Shown: piece after piece, positions 60,565 through 62,449 of the stretch
Position numbering within the stretch: the first letter of the stretch is position 1
How the letters are laid out: every line of letters starts with the position of its first letter
Source of the DNA: Sphingopyxis sp.
Lineage (GTDB): Bacteria > Pseudomonadota > Alphaproteobacteria > Sphingomonadales > Sphingomonadaceae
Assembly (NCBI GenBank): GCA_016463225.1
Contig: JAEMRT010000022.1
Location: 1-62,449 of the forward strand
Direction: 5' to 3'
DNA: 62,449 nt
Notes under the pieces: generated by a model
What the model saw: only the letters and a program-made list of their open reading frames with translations
The model's database searches: none
Told to the model about the DNA's origin: nothing
Program-made: the position numbers and the translations under genes

Positions 60565-62043
60565 TCAGCCGAGCGCCTTTTTGAGCAGCTCGTTGACGAC
60601 CTGCGGGTTGGCCTTGCCCTGCATCGCTTTCATCGTCTGCCCGACGAAGAAACCGAACAGCGCTTCCTTGCCGCCCTTATATTGCTCGACCTTGTCGGCA
60701 TTGGCCGCCAGGATCTTGGCGATCTCGGCCTCGATCGCGCCGGTGTCGCTGGTCTGTTTCAGCCCGTCGCGCTCAACGATCGCACCCGCGCCGTCACCGC
60801 TTTCGAGCATCTTCTCGAACACCGCCTTGGCGATCGTCCCCGAAATCGTGCCGTCGGCGACCAGCCCGAGCAATTCGGCGGCCTGCTGGGGCGATACCGG
60901 CGAATCGGTCAGGTCGCGGCCCATGCGGTTGAGCGCGCCGAACAGCTCGCTCGTCACCCAGTTTGCCGCGGTGGCGGGCTTCGCGCCCGTGTCGAGCCCA
61001 ACCTCCAGCAAAGTGTCGAACCAGCGCGCCGCCTCGACCTCCGCCGTCAGCACATCGGCGTTATAGGGCGAAATGCCCAGCGCCAGATAGCGGTCACGCT
61101 TGGCATCGGGCAGTTCGGGCAGGCTTTCGCGGCACTCGGCCAGAAATGCATCGTCCAGTTCGAGCGGCAGCAGGTCGGGATCGGGGAAGTAGCGGTAATC
61201 ATGCGCATCTTCCTTCGACCGCATCGACCGCGTTTCGTTGCGGTCGGGATCGTAGAGCCGCGTTTCCTGCACCACCGTGCCGCCGCTTTCGATCAGCTCG
61301 ACCTGACGCTTAGCTTCGCCCTCGATCACCGCCATCACGAAACGCACCGAATTGACGTTCTTCGTCTCGGTGCGCGTGCCGAATTCGTCGCCGGGCTTGC
61401 GCACGCTGACATTGACGTCGGCGCGCATCGAGCCTTCCTCCATATTGCCGTCGCACGACCCGACATAGCGCAGGATCGCGCGCAATTTGCGCACATAGGC
61501 CCCGGCCTCGGCGGGCGAGCGCATGTCGGGCTTCGACACGATCTCCATCAGCGCGACGCCGCTGCGGTTCAAATCGACATAGGACATCGTCGGATGCTGG
61601 TCGTGCATCAGCTTGCCGGCGTCCTGCTCGACATGGATGCGCTCGACCCCGATCACTTTCGCTTCGGGCAGGCCGGCCTTCTCGTCAGCCTCGATTGTTA
61701 GCAAACCTTCACCAACAATCGGATGATAAAGCTGCGAAATCTGGTAACCCTGCGGCAGATCGGCATAGAAATAATTCTTGCGGTCGAACCGCGAATATTT
61801 GTTGATCTGCGCCTCGATCGCCATGCCCGTGCGCACGGCCTGACGGATGCACTCGCGGTTCGGCACCGGCAGCATCCCGGGCATCGCGGCGTCGACCAGC
61901 GACACCTGTGTGTTCGGCTCAGCCCCGAACGCCGTCGCGGCGCCCGAAAACAGCTTGGCGTTGGTCGTGATCTGGGCATGGACCTCCAGGCCGATCACGA
62001 CCTCCCACTCACCGGTGTCGCCCTTGATGCGATAATCGCTCAT
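60565..62043 (-). CDS. gatB: Aspartyl/glutamyl-tRNA amidotransferase subunit B
   Basis: GatB of 492 residues: N-terminal catalytic cradle ([22 protein letters not shown], then [14 protein letters not shown] and [10 protein letters not shown]), then the C-terminal YqeY-like domain for tRNA ([15 protein letters not shown]). It activates misacylated Glu-tRNA(Gln) or Asp-tRNA(Asn) in the GatCAB complex. The start MSDYRIK at 62043 lies one base before the GatA stop, as in a gatCAB operon. Confidence 0.95.
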   Translation of the reverse strand: MSDYRIKGDTGEWEVVIGLEVHAQITTNAKLFSGAATAFGAEPNTQVSLVDAAMPGMLPVPNRECIRQAVRTGMAIEAQINKYSRFDRKNYFYADLPQGYQISQLYHPIVGEGLLTIEADEKAGLPEAKVIGVERIHVEQDAGKLMHDQHPTMSYVDLNRSGVALMEIVSKPDMRSPAEAGAYVRKLRAILRYVGSCDGNMEEGSMRADVNVSVRKPGDEFGTRTETKNVNSVRFVMAVIEGEAKRQVELIESGGTVVQETRLYDPDRNETRSMRSKEDAHDYRYFPDPDLLPLELDDAFLAECRESLPELPDAKRDRYLALGISPYNADVLTAEVEAARWFDTLLEVGLDTGAKPATAANWVTSELFGALNRMGRDLTDSPVSPQQAAELLGLVADGTISGTIAKAVFEKMLESGDGAGAIVERDGLKQTSDTGAIEAEIAKILAANADKVEQYKGGKEALFGFFVGQTMKAMQGKANPQVVNELLKKALG

Positions 62044-62044
62044 C

Positions 62045-62449
62045 CTACCACCACTTTCCGGCGCGGGCGGTAAAGCTCGCCCGCTCTTCAATTGCCAGCC
62101 CGGCGTTCAGCACGCCCTGCTCGTCGAACGCCTTGCCGATGATCTGCAAGCCCAGCGGCAGCCCTTCGCGGTTCAGCGCCGCGGGGACGGACATCGCGGG
62201 CAGCCCCGCGAGGCTCGCGGGCACCGCGAACACGTCGTTCAGGTACATCGCCAGCGGATCGGCCATCTTCTCGCCCAGTCCGAACGCCGCCGACGGCGCG
62301 GTCGGTGCGAGGATCACGTCGCACACCCCGAACGCCGCCTCGAAATCGCGCGCGATCAACGTCCGCACCTTCTGCGCCTGCGTGTAATAAGCGTCGTAGA
62401 AGCCCGCCGACAGCACATAGGTGCCGATCATGATGCGGCGCTTGACCTC
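62045..62449 (-). CDS. gatA: Glutamyl-tRNA amidotransferase subunit A, C-terminal part
   Basis: C-terminal end of GatA, cut by the window edge; codons run in frame from 62449 ([11 protein letters not shown]). Conserved parts are [29 protein letters not shown] and [15 protein letters not shown]. The Ser-Ser-Lys catalytic residues lie in the missing N-terminal part. It releases ammonia from glutamine for transfer by GatB. Confidence 0.93.
   Translation of the reverse strand, partial: EVKRRIMIGTYVLSAGFYDAYYTQAQKVRTLIARDFEAAFGVCDVILAPTAPSAAFGLGEKMADPLAMYLNDVFAVPASLAGLPAMSVPAALNREGLPLGLQIIGKAFDEQGVLNAGLAIEERASFTARAGKWW

Noticed and set aside
1..62449. CRISPR array
   Set aside because: No series of regularly spaced direct repeats of 23-40 bp with unique spacers was seen; the only tandem array is the 13-bp repeat at 12705-12743.

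Overview
The window looks like a chromosome segment of a high-GC alphaproteobacterium of the Sphingomonadaceae, most like Sphingopyxis. The reasons are the TonB-receptor and alginate-export porin types, the mobile-element gene set (Ti-type TraA, MucR, DUF736, ArdC, DUF6118, large ParB) and the hairpin repeats between core genes. No 16S rRNA gene is present, so the genus is an inference.

1-22 kb: an organosulfur uptake and desulfurization island. After the end of a HisC-like aminotransferase and an AlgE-like porin come two opposed transcription units around a SfnR-like sigma-54 activator that lacks a receiver domain. The leftward operon (10192 to 2141) encodes a DszB-like desulfinase, a class II aldolase-like protein, a DszA/NtaA-type flavin monooxygenase, a second DszB-like protein and a two-gene ABC exporter. 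A third DszB-like gene precedes the activator. The rightward operon (12990 to 19277) encodes a lipoprotein substrate-binding protein, two permeases, an ATPase, a nitroreductase-fold flavoprotein and two SsuD-like monooxygenases. A TonB receptor gene converges on it. Four good -24/-12 sites lie in front of these units, so the island reads as one sigma-54 regulon: outer-membrane entry, ABC import, flavin-dependent oxygenation, C-S cleavage and export.

22-27 kb: a peptidase E-like gene, then sensory genes: a BLUF photoreceptor, a double PilZ protein and a divergent FixJ/FixL-like pair. Two copies of a 27-bp repeat flank the BLUF-to-FixL block.

27-38 kb: a defence-type island of lower apparent GC. 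It holds two divergent PD-(D/E)XK-like genes, a TIR-like gene with a small Cys/His/Asp peptidase-like partner, a membrane protein, and a Gabija-like GajA/GajB pair followed by an HNH protein with a C-terminal membrane anchor.

38-51.9 kb: the body of an integrative mobilizable element: DUF6118 (truncated), TraA relaxase, an RSF1010/Ti-family oriT, TraD genes, MucR, MNT-HEPN, a sigma-like HTH, ArdC, AlpA, DUF736, ParB, an excisionase-like protein, a membrane protein and a P4-type integrase beside tRNA-Tyr. I see no coupling protein or type IV secretion genes and could not find the distal att site.

51.9-62.4 kb: ordinary core genes: RlmB, a 2Fe-2S ferredoxin, an AlkA-like glycosylase, a trypsin-like protease, trigger factor, tRNA-Leu, an amidohydrolase, secreted hypotheticals, GatB and the end of GatA.
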